Of a stretch of DNA of 64,000 nt, positions 49,228 to 61,979 are shown piece by piece. The stretch covers positions 25,001-89,000 of the forward strand of contig NC_088927.1 of NCBI RefSeq assembly GCF_038396675.1, given 5' to 3'. A model generated the notes under the pieces. It worked only from the letters and a program-made list of their open reading frames with translations. It was not told the origin of the DNA and ran no database searches. Within the stretch, counting starts at the first letter, position 1. Each line of letters opens with the position of its first letter. The position numbers and the translations under genes were made by a program. Source of the DNA: Hydra vulgaris (lineage: Eukaryota > Cnidaria > Hydrozoa > Anthoathecata > Hydridae).

Positions 49228-49970
49228 ATGGCAGTCACAATTGTTGAAATTCAAAAAATGCTAAAAGAAATGTTTGTAGAATATAAAAAAGAAACTGCAG
49301 CAATGTATTCAGAATACAAAAATAAGATGGCGATTATATTGAAACAGCAAGAAAAAAACCTTGTTGACATTTTAAGTGCAAATACTAAAATGTTCAATGA
49401 AAGACTAGAAAAATGTTAAACAAAAAGTTAATGATAATTCTAACGAAATAAAGTTATTAGTTAATGATGTAGAAGATGTTAAGGTGAGCTTAAATTTCCA
49501 CGAGGAGCTGTTCGATAAAAAAAATTGCCAGTATCAACGAACGAAAAAACGATTATTCAAGAAAAGAAACATCATTTAGTAGAAGTATCAAGGAAAAACA
49601 AAGAGTATCTGAAGATAGATCCAGAAGAAAAAATCTGAGAATTGATGGGTTGTTGGAAACTGAAAAAGAGAGCTGGAATGAAACAGAAAAAAAATTCAAT
49701 TGCTTTTTGCAAATAAATTAGGGTTAACTGGATTAGATGTAGAGCGGGCTCATCGAACAGGATTAAAACGAAATGGACGCTCAAGAACAATTGTAATTAA
49801 TTTGTTGAGGAATAAGGACAAGATAAATATTCTGAAAGAATCATTTAGGGTTAAAAGAACTAACGTGTATGTGAACGAAGACTTTTCCCGTGAAACTGTG
49901 GATATAAGAAAAAAGTAATTGGCGGAAGTGGAGAAAAGGCGATCCATAAATCTATAGGCGTATGATAAAG
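49228..49970 (+). pseudogene. LINE ORF1 (coiled coil plus RRM-like region), broken
   Basis: Starts MAVTIVEIQKMLKEMFVEYK at 49228 (an upstream in-frame ATG at 49210 adds six residues). A K/E-rich coiled coil leads to RSRRKNLRIDGLLETEKE and then RAHRTGLKRNGRSRTIVINLL, the conserved RRM-like stretch. NVYVNEDFSRETVDIRK resembles the matching part of the 7-kb copy (IFINEDFCYETNVIRK). Stops or frameshifts at about 49,420 and 49,690 break the frame. RNA-chaperone role is inferred from the family. Confidence 0.75.
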
Positions 49971-50091
49971 TTATTACTTCAAATAATTCTTTATTTAAAT
50001 TTAGTAATAATAAATCAAATCAAAATTAAAAAGTTATATATATTTTAAGTGAATATTTAAAGGTAACAAATACATATATTTTATTTTTTAA

Positions 50092-52010
50092 ATGGCGGAA
50101 AATAATATTTTGAATATTTTTGATATATCTACTAAAGGAAACACAATACTTTTAACAAATGACTTTGACCCTAACATGAATTATTTTAATAACTTTTCAA
50201 TAGTTACTGTTTATTTTAATATAAGTGATGCCTCAAGTTATTTAAATTCTTCATTATCCAATTTTTCATTATTAAATTTGAACATCAAGAGTATGAATAA
50301 AAATTTTGAATCCCTAAAAATAACTTTAAAAAACTTAAACTACAATTTTAGTGTAATCTGTCTAACAGAAACTTTGTGTCAAAATGGCAATGAGTTAAAT
50401 TCTAAATTTTTTCTACCAGGTTATAATTCAATACACCAACCCAGGAAAAACGGCATTGGCGGGAGCGTATGTATTTTTATTCTTAATTCTTTTACTTTTA
50501 GAAAATTACTAAACCTCATTTTCAATGACGCTAATTGTGAGTCGTTAACAATTGAAATTCTTAAACAGAAAACCAAAAAATTTTTATAACTTCTCTTTAC
50601 AGACCTCCTAATGGCAGTTTTGATGCGTTTAAAAGGTACTTAAAAAACATATTGCTAAAAGTGATTAAAAAACATATTACTTAATTGGTGATTTTAACAT
50701 ACATACTCAAAAAAATGAATAATGATTCCTACGCTAAACGGTTTGTAAATACTCTACTTCAGAACAGTTTGATACCCGTAATTAACAAACCAACGCGCGT
50801 AACAAGCAATACTTCTTCAATTATTGATAACATTATCACTAAAATTGCCATGATTTGCCAAATCAAAAGTGGAATATTAAAAACTGATATCAGCGATCAT
50901 TTTCCAAATTTTCTTATAAATTACTCTTTAATTCCTGAATCTAAAAATTTATTCGCAACATATCTAAGACAAATAAACAACTAATCTATTATAAATTTTC
51001 GAGAAATACTAACAGAAATTGATTGGACTCTTTTGACTGAGTTCAATAATGCTTATGATGCATACAACGCATTTTTACGGCTGTTTTCTAAACAATGCGA
51101 AAGATCCTTACCAAAAATTAAAAATGCAACTAATTTCAAAAACTTTAATAATCTGTGGATGACAAATAGTCTTAGAAAATAATCCAGAAAAAAACAAAGG
51201 TTGCATGAAAACTTTTTAAAAGATAAAACTTATAACAATGAACTTAAATACAAAAAGTATAAAAATTGTTTTGAAAGAATAAAAAGTAAATAAAAAATTA
51301 TTATTCTAACCTTTTAGAACAATCAATTGGAAATAGTAAAAAGACATGGAAAGTAATTAAAGAAGTTACAGGGAAAAATCAATTACAAAAAAAAACAAAT
51401 ATTTGATAAGAAAGCAATAGCTAAAAACTTCAACAAATTTTTTATAAACATAGGAAAAAAATTAGCAGCAGATTTAACTCCTGGAAATAAAACACTCCAA
51501 CCCTATTCAGAAAAAACACACTATGTAATGGATTATTCGGCACTGTCTCTAAATGAACTTCAGGCATCCTTAATGCGCTTAAAATAAATAAAAGTGCCGG
51601 TTTCATGATATTTATGTTAATGTTCTAAAAGCTGTTTTTGATCTTGTTAAATTACCTCTTTTGTTTATTTTCAATCTTTCAATAACAACTGGTATTTTTC
51701 CTTGTCAATTAAAAATAGCAAGAGTAGCCCTATATACAAAAATGGCAACGATTTTATACCATCCAGCTACAGACCTATATCTATCCTTTCTTGTTTTTTA
51801 ATGTTGCTTGAGCGTATTATGTATAACAGACTGTATAGTAATCTTGAAAAATATAATATCTTATATAGCAAACAGTTTGGTTTTCGAAAAGGGCATTCAA
51901 CACATCATGCAGTAACTGATTTAGCCAGCCAGATTCTGAATGGGTTTGCTAAAAAATTTATACTCTTGGCTTGTTTTCGACTTGTCAAAAGCCTTTGACA
52001 CTGTTGATCA
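50092..52010 (+). pseudogene. CR1-like LINE ORF2, endonuclease and N-terminal RT, broken
   Basis: The ATG at 50092 starts MAENNILNIFDIS. The endonuclease is better preserved than in the 7.8-kb copy: LLNLNIKSMNKNFE, VICLTETLCQNG (catalytic Glu), GYNSIHQPRKNGIGGSVCIF, then after a frameshift NKPTRVTS, IIDNIITK and TDISDHFPNF (SDH motif). The RT begins at 51,702 with SSYRPISILSCFLMLLERI and QFGFRKGHSTHHAVTD, and ends at 52,010 after another frameshift, just before the FDTVDH block. Five or more lesions make it inactive. It is still the better template for judging the endonuclease deletion in the other copy. Confidence 0.82.
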
Positions 52011-52286
52011 TAAAATTTTCTTGTACAAACTAGAAACATATGGAGATGAAGACTTCTACGCTTACCATAGGAGCTTGATGACTTCTATCATCTGATAGAA
52101 CATCTATCAGATGATAGAAGTCTTGTCATCAAGCCCCTAAGGTAAGTGTAAAATATTTTTTACAAAGTTCTCATTATATAAATTTGCAAATACTTATTAT
52201 TATAAAACAAGTTAAAACTATTTTAAGTTGCTATTTATTACTCCATATGTTTCTAGTTTGTACAAGAAAATTTTATGATCAACAGT
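52000..52286. repeat. Inverted duplication of LINE sequence with inner hairpin
   Basis: 52000-52045 and 52241-52286 are a perfect 46-bp inverted repeat of the RT segment encoding TVDHKIFLYKLETYG. Weaker inverted similarity extends outward. Within the spacer a second hairpin, 52061-52098 with 52104-52146, has a perfect 17-bp core (CTTCTATCATCTGATAG) and a 5-nt loop. Confidence 0.93.
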
Positions 52287-52289
52287 ATT

Positions 52290-53690
52290 AAACATTATCA
52301 AACTTGCTCCTGTTGTTATAAATTTTTTTATTTAAATTTTATTGATAAAATTTTTACAACAAGATTGTTGTAAAATGTTTATAAATGATGAAATAAATGT
52401 TTCAAAAAAAAAAGTTTTCAGTTTGTGTTTAGTTGCGACTCCCCGTTTAAAAAGGTCGTTTAAAAATAGAGAAATTAAAAAATATTTAACTAATTGCATA
52501 CACTTATATCATTTTAACTGACAAAAATTTACAAAAAAAGGACGTCAGATTTTTTTTTATAAGTCGCATAAATGCGTCAATCGTAAATCTTACAGAAACA
52601 AAAATGGAATTATGATACCATAATAACAACAACAACAACAACAACAAAAAACTCCACATAAAAACTGAAAATTGATTTACCTATTTATAGCATTTTATTT
52701 TGGCAGTTAATATAAACATTTATCGAAAATGTAACTATAAAATCGAAATTTTGTTTTCAAGTACAAAAGAATTAACAAAACTTAAAAAAAAATCAAATCA
52801 AATTAAGAAATAAATTTCATTTTTAGCATAATGCTGTTTTGGCTTTTAGCAAATAAATAAAAACAGAAAGTTCCAATAATAAAACAACCTATTATTCATT
52901 TTTAACAACAGACACCAACGTTAAAGTAAGCCAAACATTCTATCAACACAAAATATCACAACTATAACACATAAAATAGAATATTTACACCCTTGATCCT
53001 AAAATCCAGCGAAAATAACAAACCAAATTAAAATATGAAAGGCAAAAATTGAAAACCAATTTAAAGATAACTATATTTATCTTTTTAAAAACATATAAAT
53101 ACATAAAAGCATTTTTTTTTTAATATTCAATATTAGTTATTCAAATTTAGGACATTAAAACATCCTTGATTTAAAGATCAAGGTTGCAAACTCTCTCATA
53201 CACATTACGCTGAACAATAACAGACACTATTATGTGTTTCCAGAATAACTAAAAAAGTCCAGACAACACAACCTAGCTCTAATGCAGTAACACTGCCTGG
53301 CACTAAATGCTGCCAAGTCACACCTCTGCTGTAAGTACACCGCTTGGCTGGCAAAGTTATAAATCTTGCTCAACGTAGTGCCAAGTCACACCACTTTGAA
53401 AAGATGGAAACAACATAATTTAAACATATGTATAACTATAAACAAATATGATTTTATATAACACATATAAACACGTTTTATAACAATATTAAATGAGAGA
53501 TATATTTATCAAAAACTATGAAAATTAATAGTAGAATGATAAAAAAAGTTATACATACAAAATGTGTTCACAATCTACAATGCCCCTACTTATGGTTTTA
53601 GTAATCAAATAATTATAATAAAGATTTTTCCACTACTAGCTGGTCCATCCATGAAAAAGAATCTAGAATGTTAATTTTCTACACTTTGTT
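52290..53690. other. No recognised gene; (AAC)n and a small GC-richer patch
   Basis: An (AAC)n microsatellite lies at 52,622-52,648. At 53,160-53,400 a GC-richer stretch repeats GCCAAGTCACACC (53,312 and 53,380) and holds TTGATTTAAAGATCAA. This could be the distal end of the adjacent Helitron, but no CTRR terminus with hairpin could be fixed. Confidence 0.4.
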
Positions 53691-56624
53691 GCTCATTAAG
53701 TGCAGTAAGGATAGCATTACTCACACTTAATTGATTGACATTAAGCAACAGTCTCATTCGATTGGCTTTGTCAAAAGATTGTTAAATATTTTCATCAAAA
53801 TTTTCTAGATTTAAGCTTATAAACTCATTAATAACGGGCAGAATGTAATCAGCCAGCGTTTTACCACTTTGATTAATAATCTTTTCAAATTGATGAAGAG
53901 TAGCTTGTCCAGCTATTAGAAGTGGGACTGAGAGGTGAATAAAATCTTCCATCATAAAAGCTCTGTATTTATTCCAGAGATGTAAAGGATTGTCAGGTTC
54001 ACAAAAGGTCAATATAGTAAAAACAACTGTCTAATTTGCTTTGGCATACGTGCTAAAACCGCCTCAGAATAAGTATTCTACCATTCAGTGTAATCATGCC
54101 ACAAAGCTTTCAAAACACATGCTTCACAAAACGTTTCAAGGACAATATCATTAACAGTACGCACATCCTCCAAAGATGTTGCTCCCTTTGCTTGCTAAAG
54201 TAACAGTCTAAGAAACAAATGATTCTCCAGTTGGATTAACTTTATACATTCTTACTAACACCCTATCACCACCCCTTTGTCTAACCTTCCATTTACGATT
54301 TTTATCATTAAATATAAAGTGGTAAGGTATGTCTACAAACAAATAACAATGTGCTCTTTCATTTTCAGTATTTAACTTAAATGCCGCTAGGTGCGAATCA
54401 CGTTGAGCTGCATGATCTGCTCTGCTTTTTCTCTAAAATACACTAATTGATTTTTATGTAAATGAACTATAAGGAATATAATAGTGAGTGATATTTGACT
54501 TATGGATACTCGAAAATTCGCCCCATTGCTTCAGGTGCACTAACATAACGACAATTTAAAAAAGTGTTTACTCCATCATGATTAATTTGTTCATTTATTA
54601 AAATATTGGCACAGTCGTGACCCTTGTATATGTATTTGTACAAATATTTAACACCCTTAACAGATATGCAAGCTTCACTATTAATGTGAGCTTGATATTT
54701 CTTTGATAACCATGGATTGTAAGGTACCACCCAGTGGTTATCTACATTGTTACCTTTAACATTGATAACCAAACCATTATCACGATGTCAATAGCGTGGA
54801 TAACCATTATAAACTGCTACTGTGTTAGCATTAAATTCTTTAGGATATTTTTTGCTGCACACCCTATCTTTCATGCAGGGAAAATTTGGATTCAGTATGT
54901 CACATGGACCGTGAATTATGCAAGTTTTAACAACGTCATAAAGGTCAGATATTAAGTTATCGATATCATGTGCCGTTTCAAGCTTATCATCATTTGCAAA
55001 GTGAAGTAAAATATGAACATGTGTCAAACTACGCTTTTGAAACTCAATAACTTGAAGATGTGTTACAACTTTCCCTTATACAGCGTGCTTAAAAATGTAA
55101 TTGAGAAGGATATTTAATTTGAGTTTAAATACTCTAATAACCAAGTCAGGTTTATCATTTCCTGTCTGACCTGGATATATATTTTCAGTTATCTCGCGCC
55201 ATTTTGGGTTGCAAGTGAAAGTAATAAAAAGATCTGGTTTACCATACTTTTTAATAATATCTATAGCATCTTCAAAGTTTTCTTTTCAAGCTCTAGGACT
55301 TCCTACATAAGTTAGTGGCAAAACTACAACACGCTTTGGTCTAACATTATGATCATTTCCAAGGTTGTTTGCATATTCGCGTAAGACATCATACTGCTCG
55401 CTTCTAAGTTTGTATTGGTTATTTCTGATGAAAGCAAGGTGCTGGCCTTCAATTTTAACATACGCATCAACAGCGTATTGCTAAAACAGATTTTTGCCAT
55501 AAAAGAGTGAAGAAAAAAATTGTCTAAATGAAAGATCATAATTGTAATACTGAGATAATGTAACATGATTTCTAACCAATGTAGCACGTTCAGGGTTGTG
55601 AACCAATTGAGTATGCCAACCAGCACCACCCCTCAGAAAAAATAGAGGATAAACGATAGGATCTAAGTTGGCAGGCATACTTGATATAGTTTTAAGAGGA
55701 TGACCTCTTGGGTAAATAGCAACTTTTCTGGAAGCAAGTGGTGCACCATCTTCACCAACAAATACAACTGTAACTTCATTATACTGCTTGACGAATTTTT
55801 TCATCTTCCATTTTAGCCATGTTTTTAAATGCAAGAGCAAATGGGTTCTTTTTACTAATAATAGTTTGCAATCGAAACATTTAATCATTTAGGCAAAGAT
55901 CATCACCACGTTGTTGCATTCTAAAATTTACTACTGCAAGTTGATCATAGATGTATAATTGACAATATGTCGGCGGAACATCTTGATTTGGCCTAAGATT
56001 ATCTATACGACAAAAAACTTGCCCACATATTCTAAAACATGGCGGCATATGATTCATGGGTTGAACTACTTTAGCTTGAAATGAAGCAAAATAAAGACAG
56101 GCATTATAATTTCTAATATATTTAAAAAAATTCATATTAGCATTTCAACCTCCATAGTTTCTTTTATATAAATCTTCTAAATCTTGTGTAAATGGTGTGG
56201 GTTGCAACAACACGACCTTTCCATTATGGCAACATAAAAAATGTGTTTCATCAGGAAATTTCTCAGCACCACAATGCTGACAAATATAATTCGTTTCTCT
56301 TAAATAATTAAAATCTGGAATAATATTACTTCTTGCTATACAATGCATTCTTTCGTATCTAGCAACACTTCTAGCATTTTGTTGATTAATAATTTCATCT
56401 CGCCTTAGCCTATCTCTTTCATTTCTCTTACAATTACTTTCAACTCGCCTAACCAAGCTCTCCTTATCTGGATTTGAATTATTTGCTGCTTGCCGAGCTG
56501 CATTTCTAACTTTTTGTCGATTATTAATTCCATATCGCTCTCTTTCATTTCTGCGACGATTAACTTGTCTATCAATATTTCCACTTTCTTAACTAATATC
56601 TGTTTCTAGCCTAATATCATCCAT
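53690..56624 (-). pseudogene. Helitron Rep (HUH) protein, N-terminal half; helicase missing
   Basis: Minus-strand rolling-circle transposase. It starts MDDIRLETDIS at 56624 with an early TAA. An Arg-rich segment follows, then a zinc-finger-like ICQHCGAEKF...FLCCHNG (about 56,220-56,290), the Helitron N domain (PPCFRICGQVFCRI, QQRGDDL, PRGHPLKTISSMPANLDPIVYPLFFLRG), the HUH motif THVHILLHF (about 55,000-55,025), CMKDRVCSKKYPK, and the tyrosine motif KYLYKYIYKGHD (about 54,610-54,650). Downstream, CEPDNPLHLWNKYRAFMMEDF (53,950-54,010) is the linker to the helicase, and the sequence then fades with no Walker A or B. Six or more frameshifts or stops. The His-x-His and Tyr residues survive, but the frame does not. 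Confidence 0.85.
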
Positions 56625-56639
56625 TTAAACTTAACTTTT

Positions 56640-57365
56640 AATTGAAAGTTGTAATAAAAAATCTTAAACGAATCTTGAAGATTGCGATCTTTTCTATATA
56701 ATTTTTTTTCTACTCTAAATAGCATACACAAATAATTTTTATATATAACAGAATGTTATTAAAATAAATTATACATTATTCTTATGGCTTTAAAAATTGT
56801 ATTTATATCAGCTCGGAGACGTTTGAAAAATAATTAGTTTAGCTAATAATAATAAATAAAAAATTATTAAAAAGCTGCAATTCTAATAACAAACATACTG
56901 CGAACAAAAAAAATTTAAAAAGACGTTGTAAACCCTTTTTAGCAAACTTCAATATTATTTCTTCAAAAAAATGTTTCTCAACGTTTTTAAAAAATTCACA
57001 AATTTTTACAATATTTTGTTCTTCTATGCCATATAAATATATCAACTGATAAATCTAAAATAAAAAATGTAACGAATAAGTAAATAAATAAGAAAAACGT
57101 TACATACAAAAAATGAAAATCAATGTACCTTATAGAAAAAAGCTGTTGTGATTTACCAGAGTAGTAGTTGTAAAATATTAATATTTCATATTAGCTTTTA
57201 CAAAATAGTTTACGCTGGAACGTCATGGTTCCAAAACATTTACAGCAAAATCTTGTAGTAAACAGCGCTAAAGTCAAAAAAATCAAACTGAGATAATACA
57301 ACATTATGTAGTACTGGGCACCTAATTTATAACTAAGTAGTACTGGCCAGTGGTTATGCATTCTG
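56640..57365. other. AT-rich spacer upstream of the Helitron ORF
   Basis: No Helitron 5' TC terminus or gene was recognised. Confidence 0.35.
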
Positions 57366-57369
57366 GCTA

Positions 57370-57660
57370 TACACATACATCCACTAAATGTATATATATA
57401 TATAAATATAAATACCCATATACATAAATATAAACCCATAAACATACATACATATGCATAAAAATAGGTATGTATCCGTCTACATTTATGTACATAAATA
57501 CATACATATGCACATACGCCCACTGATAAACATAGTTACGTATATATTCATACAAACACATATGAGTATATATGTGCTCACGCATGTGTATGCACACATA
57601 TTTACCTTATTGACATACATATATATTCCAAGGCATCCATAAATTATTTATATGTATTAT
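57370..57660. repeat. Degenerate (ACAT)n/(AT)n microsatellite
   Basis: About 290 bp of mixed CATA, TACA and TATA units. The Tyr/Met/Val/Cys-rich frames on both strands come from this repeat. Confidence 0.9.
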
Positions 57661-58780
57661 ATACATTACACTGGCTATTTCACACATTTATTGTATCTAA
57701 TAGGTGTTAGAGTAATGTTTTAATGACTCGTAATTTAGGTTAAGTATAAATCTATAGGCATAAATCAACAAATATAAATTCTAAAAATATTCTTATAAAT
57801 CTTAGAATGACAATCATCAGTGTTTTCAGTGGCATATGATAGAAATATAGGTTTTATCAACCAAATACTCATGTAGTGTCAAGATGACATTCTCATCAGG
57901 ACCATTAATTGTCATCAGGGAGTTTCGTAGGTCTGGTACCTGTCCAATGGTCGACACCCTGTAGACACTACTTTGCTAAAATCGAGCACGTGCTCAAAAT
58001 TTGTCAAACACCAGTATTTTGTGATGGGATGGTGTGTCTTAGAATTAGTTTGTTCTTTTCTTGACCAACTCTGACCAGGGCCTTTGTGTATCGACTTGTG
58101 GATGTCAATGTAGGCATTCACATAGATATCATATGACATTTATTATGTACCACAGACATGCAACATTAAGTGATAGTCAAATTGGTACATGTTTATAAAC
58201 TATAACTATATATTTTAAAACCTCAGCAAAATGCGGCTAATTGAGGGAAAACATAGACATAGGTTCCCTTACAAATAAGTATTGTCACATATACTTTGTC
58301 TATAAATATAATTGTGAATAGAATAAAAGAAAGTTCACAAAAACATGTGTGCTTACCATTTTGAAAGTAAATATTATCTTTGGTTTAAATCGTGACAAGG
58401 ATGTAAAATGTGTTCTTTATGATGAATATTAACTTGTCGTTGTTATAAAAGTTAAATTTAGAATTATAAATAAACAGTGATAAACGGGGAATGTAAAGAC
58501 TGATAAGAATCTTAATCCGCCAAAATATCTGAAGAATATAAATAAATTGAAGTAATTTTAAACTCACCGATCTGTATCAGAGTTCAAACAGAATAGCATG
58601 CGGTTTTAGAAATGGCTTTTATGCTGAATAAGAGACTGAGGCAAGCGAAGCCTAAAACGCCGATGATCAATTCGCGTTTGTTTTTTGGGTCTCGATGAAC
58701 CAGAGTTTTTGTTCCTAAAAAGTTTTGCGTTTCCATTTTGAAGATGTTGTTGATAGAGGGGTTGAAATAAAAGCTGATAT
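57661..58780. other. Spacer with a GC-richer patch, no family recognised
   Basis: 57,830-58,140 is GC-richer (frame 57915-58139 on the minus strand has no known motif). It could be the 3' region of the Penelope-like element, which runs on the minus strand from higher coordinates, but no GIY-YIG endonuclease motif was seen. Confidence 0.35.
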
Positions 58781-58789
58781 TTTTTGTAC

Positions 58790-60250
58790 AGTTGTTATTG
58801 TTGGTGTTTAGTGTGTATTAGTAAATCTTTCATAGATTTTAAGTTCGTATGTACTGATAGTGGTTTGTGTGGAAATATGTCCTGTAGTTGTAAGTCTGGG
58901 TCAATCATGTTCCAGTTATTAAGAATGATGTTGTTGATTTGATGTTCAATGAGAGTATATGGTGCAATTATTGTTAGTCTTTCTGTATTTTCTTGCACTC
59001 GCCTGTTGTTGATGAGTTCATGTTGCGTTTTATAAAGCGCTTTCTTAATGTAATTGTTGATGCTGTGCAGAGGATAGTCCCAACATGCTATTATCGTTGT
59101 TAGGTAATTAGGTTCTTTTTGTAGGTTGATAAGTTCTGTAACGATAGTGCAGTATCTAAGAGCTTGGCTGTATATGGTGCCCGATATGGTGTGTGTGAGA
59201 TGATGTGAGTCATAATGGAGTAGCCCCATTGTTTATTAAGAATATGTCGTCAATGAATCTTTTGTAGAAAGTAATGTGGTTCGGAAATTACTTAGTGATT
59301 TGTTCTTCAAGCCTCCCCATAAATAAATTTGCATAGCATGATGCATCCCGTGTGATGGTAGTGTTTGTCACCAAAAGAAAAACTACTGTTTTATAGAATT
59401 TCATCTATTAGGTTATCTATGATACCCGGGAACAGGAAGTTAGTTAGTCTATTTTGTATTGGTATGAACCTCAAGTAGTGTAATGCTGCGTTTATGCCAT
59501 CTCTGAGTGGGATGTTGGTGTAGAGTGATGTCACGTCAGCCGTCACAAAGATAAATTCCCAAGATTGAAGTCATAAATTTTGCAACATGTTGACAAAGTG
59601 TATATTATCTTTAATATAGGCTGGTAGTGATTTGACTAGCGGTGTATGAATTTTGTCAGATATTCTGGTAGATTGTTCGTTGGTCCGCTGCATGCGCCGA
59701 CTATTGGTTGTAGCGGAATGTTAGGTTTATGAACTTTTGGGAGTCCATAAAATAGTGGTGGTCTACATAGTTTGTGGGAAAGAAGGAAATCTGCATTCTG
59801 TTTGTTAATTTTGTGAAGTTTAAGCATGTACTTTGACATGTCAGTAATTCCTCTCACAATCTCATTCGTTTGGTCAGTCTGGAGCTCTCTGTATACTGTT
59901 CTGTTTATTAGCAGTTCATTCACTTTCTCTTTGTATGTTGTTTTGTTCATGATGCAGAAACCACCCCCTTTGTCAGTTTTTTTGATAACAATGTCTGGGT
60001 TGTTTTTTAAGTGCCCGCCATACCTCTGGTTTCAGATTGTTTCTCTTTTTTGCTATCTCTCTGTTTCACACCTCCTCTAGATCTCTGTTTAACTTACCAA
60101 AATATTCGAGTATGTTTTCATTCTCTGTTTCTGAAGGTGTTCAACTGGATTTCTTGTAGAATAGCAATCTCTTCTGCTCCTTTCTTACCTTGAAGAACAT
60201 CTTGAGTCGTATTTTCTTTTGAATTTCTCCAAACTAGTCTTGTATACTTC
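58790..60250 (-). pseudogene. Penelope-like element reverse transcriptase, broken
   Basis: Minus-strand RT with Penelope signatures: LFYGLPKVHKPNIPLQPIV (about 59,690-59,750), VTADVTSLYTNIPLRDGINA (59,490-59,550), CYANLFMGRLEEQ (about 59,315-59,355) and the catalytic YKRFIDDIF (about 59,240-59,270). The C-terminal part LLHYDSHHLTHTISGTIYSQ... to KSMKDLLIH follows at 59229-58795. The N-terminal region (59636-59950 and above) is Lys-rich. Frameshifts occur at about 59,235, 59,380 and 59,590. No GIY-YIG domain was found 3' of it, so it is truncated or of the endonuclease-lacking type. pLTRs were not identified. Confidence 0.82.
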
Positions 60251-60254
60251 TCTT

Positions 60255-60665
60255 CCTACTTTCTGTGAGTTGGGTTTAAACTTCAGTTTCTGTCCTATAT
60301 ATAAGTGGTATGGGAATTATTTGAATGTGGCTGTCATTTGTTTTATGAGTGCCACAATAGTGGTATTTGGTATGTGTACAAATGTGAATAATAGTTAATA
60401 ATTAGATATAGATACTTATACAAGAGATATCAGCAAGGGAAGAAATATTAATGTGTATGTATAAGACATTGACTGTTAGTAAATACAGAAGTGTGGTATA
60501 TGCTTGCCAAATTGTGTGGTGTCACACATATTGCCAAGTATTTTGCGATGAGTTGCATTAAAAGTGAGGGTTAAATAGTTAATAAATAAGTAAGTATTAA
60601 CATACTTTAGTATTTACATATTTATATAAGAGTATAAATCGTTTTAAAGTTACAGATTTGTGTTG
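60255..60665. other. No recognised content
   Basis: AT-rich spacer between the Penelope-like RT and a mariner-type element. Confidence 0.35.
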
Positions 60666-60667
60666 TA

Positions 60668-61975
60668 ACTGGTGATGCGAAAGTTATCGGACAAATCCTA
60701 ATTTCATTATTTGAGCATAATAATTAGTTTTTGTGGTTTTATGCGTAGGCATAAACGTTCTATAAAATATAAACTTTATTATTTGAAACACAATTATTTA
60801 AAATGAGATTAAATGCAGCTGAACAAGAATCTTTTCAAAAGCGACTATAAATGTTTTTTGTAAATAAACCTAATATAAAAAAAAAAAATAATCGTAAATC
60901 ATATTGAAAAGGAAGGATTTGCTCGAAGTACAATATATTATAACCTAAAAAGACTTGAAACTGTTCAATCGTTTTCTGATAGAAAGCATCCTGGTCATCC
61001 AACATCCTGGACTAGAGAAAAGAAAGCCGAATTAACAAGACTTGTCAACAATCTAAAAGGGGACAGTCAGATAAAAAAAAGGTATTAAATTCGGTGTAAA
61101 TCAATCGATAATTGGTCGTCAGTTAAAAAAAATGAGTATTAAATATAGAAAACGTGAAAAGAATCCAAAATACACTATAGAGCAACAAATAAAGACAAAA
61201 AAAAGAAGCAGGAAACTAGTTAACCAACTCTATAACACAAAATCGCTTCAAGTCATCGATAACAAAAAATACTTTTGTTTTGCAGATGACAACATGCCTG
61301 GAAATTCTAGATACTACACAAACAACAAAAAGACATACCCAGAAATTGTTCGTTTTATTGGAAAAGAGAAATTTCCAAAAAAATTATCAATGTGGATAGC
61401 CATATCTGACCGTGGTATATCCGAGCCATTGTTTTGCACTTCCAAGGCTGTAGCGATCAATTCATCAATCTATATTAATGAATGTTTAGAAAAACGACTT
61501 CTTCCATTTATTCACAAGTATCATGGAGACTTTAATTATTTATTTTGGCCAGATTTAGCAAGTTTTCATTATTCTAAAGATTTTCTAAATTGGATGGACC
61601 AATATGTCTATTACGTTGATAAAGAATCCAATCCACAAATGTGCCTCAAGCGCGACTAATTGAAAATTTTTGGGGACATTTGGCACAGAAGGTTTACGAG
61701 GGAGATTGGCAAGCTTCAGCAGAGCAAGTTTTGATTGATCTCATTAAACTAAAACTACAAGAAATTGATTTAAACTTTTTACAGTCGCATATGAAAGGCG
61801 TCAGAGCAAAATTGAGATCACTTGCAGATAGTGGTGTTTTTTCATATAAAAAATAATATATTTTTATTAAAAGATGAATGCTTTATTTAAAAAAAATATA
61901 ATAGTAGTTTGTTTTTTTATTTATAAATAAGTTATTGACGTTTTTATTTTGTCCGATAACTTCCGCATCACCCGT
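60668..61975 (+). mobile_element. Tc1/mariner-superfamily DNA transposon with TIRs and TA site
   Basis: The ends are inverted repeats of about 29 bp (left GGTGATGCGAAAGTTATCGG; right, inverted, GGTGATGCGGAAGTTATCGG) with two or three mismatches. TA flanks both sides (60666-60667 and 61976-61977). At 1,308 bp it contains one transposase frame. It is clearly a different family from the element at 14.7 kb. Confidence 0.93.
60803..61856 (+). pseudogene. Tc1/mariner-superfamily transposase, three frame breaks
   Basis: Begins MRLNAAEQESFQKRL at 60803 with a stop at 60848. A helix-turn-helix region follows in a shifted frame (EGFARSTIYYNLKRLETV, about 60,905-60,965), then a second DNA-binding segment (FGVNQSIIGRQLKK). 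The catalytic domain is open at 61132-61659: FCFADDN (first Asp), LFWPDLASFHYSK (second Asp). A frameshift at about 61,640 moves the third block, NVPQARLIENFWGHLAQ (Glu), into the frame 61641-61856 that ends SGVFSYKK-stop. This is the DD-about-36-E spacing of the IS630/Tc1/mariner superfamily. Few lesions, so a relatively young copy. Confidence 0.87.
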
Positions 61976-61979
61976 TATT

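Larger units (their letters stand above)
49200..52045 (+). mobile_element. CR1-like non-LTR retrotransposon, 3' part lost in an inverted rearrangement
   Basis: Same family as 6.95-11.36 kb: ORF1 starts MAVTI-EI-KMLKEMF, ORF2 follows after about 120 bp, and sequence similarity continues through the RT to DLVKSL/FDTVDH at about 52,000. At 52,045 the element stops and is followed by a reverse-complement copy of its own last bases at 52241-52286. The catalytic FADD region and 3' UTR are missing. Confidence 0.85.

Noticed and set aside
57840-57960. Hammerhead ribozyme near the Penelope-like element (minus strand CTGATGAG words)
   Set aside because: Two CTGATGA words are present, but no GAAA core in the right order with pairing stems. 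A covariance-model search would be decisive.
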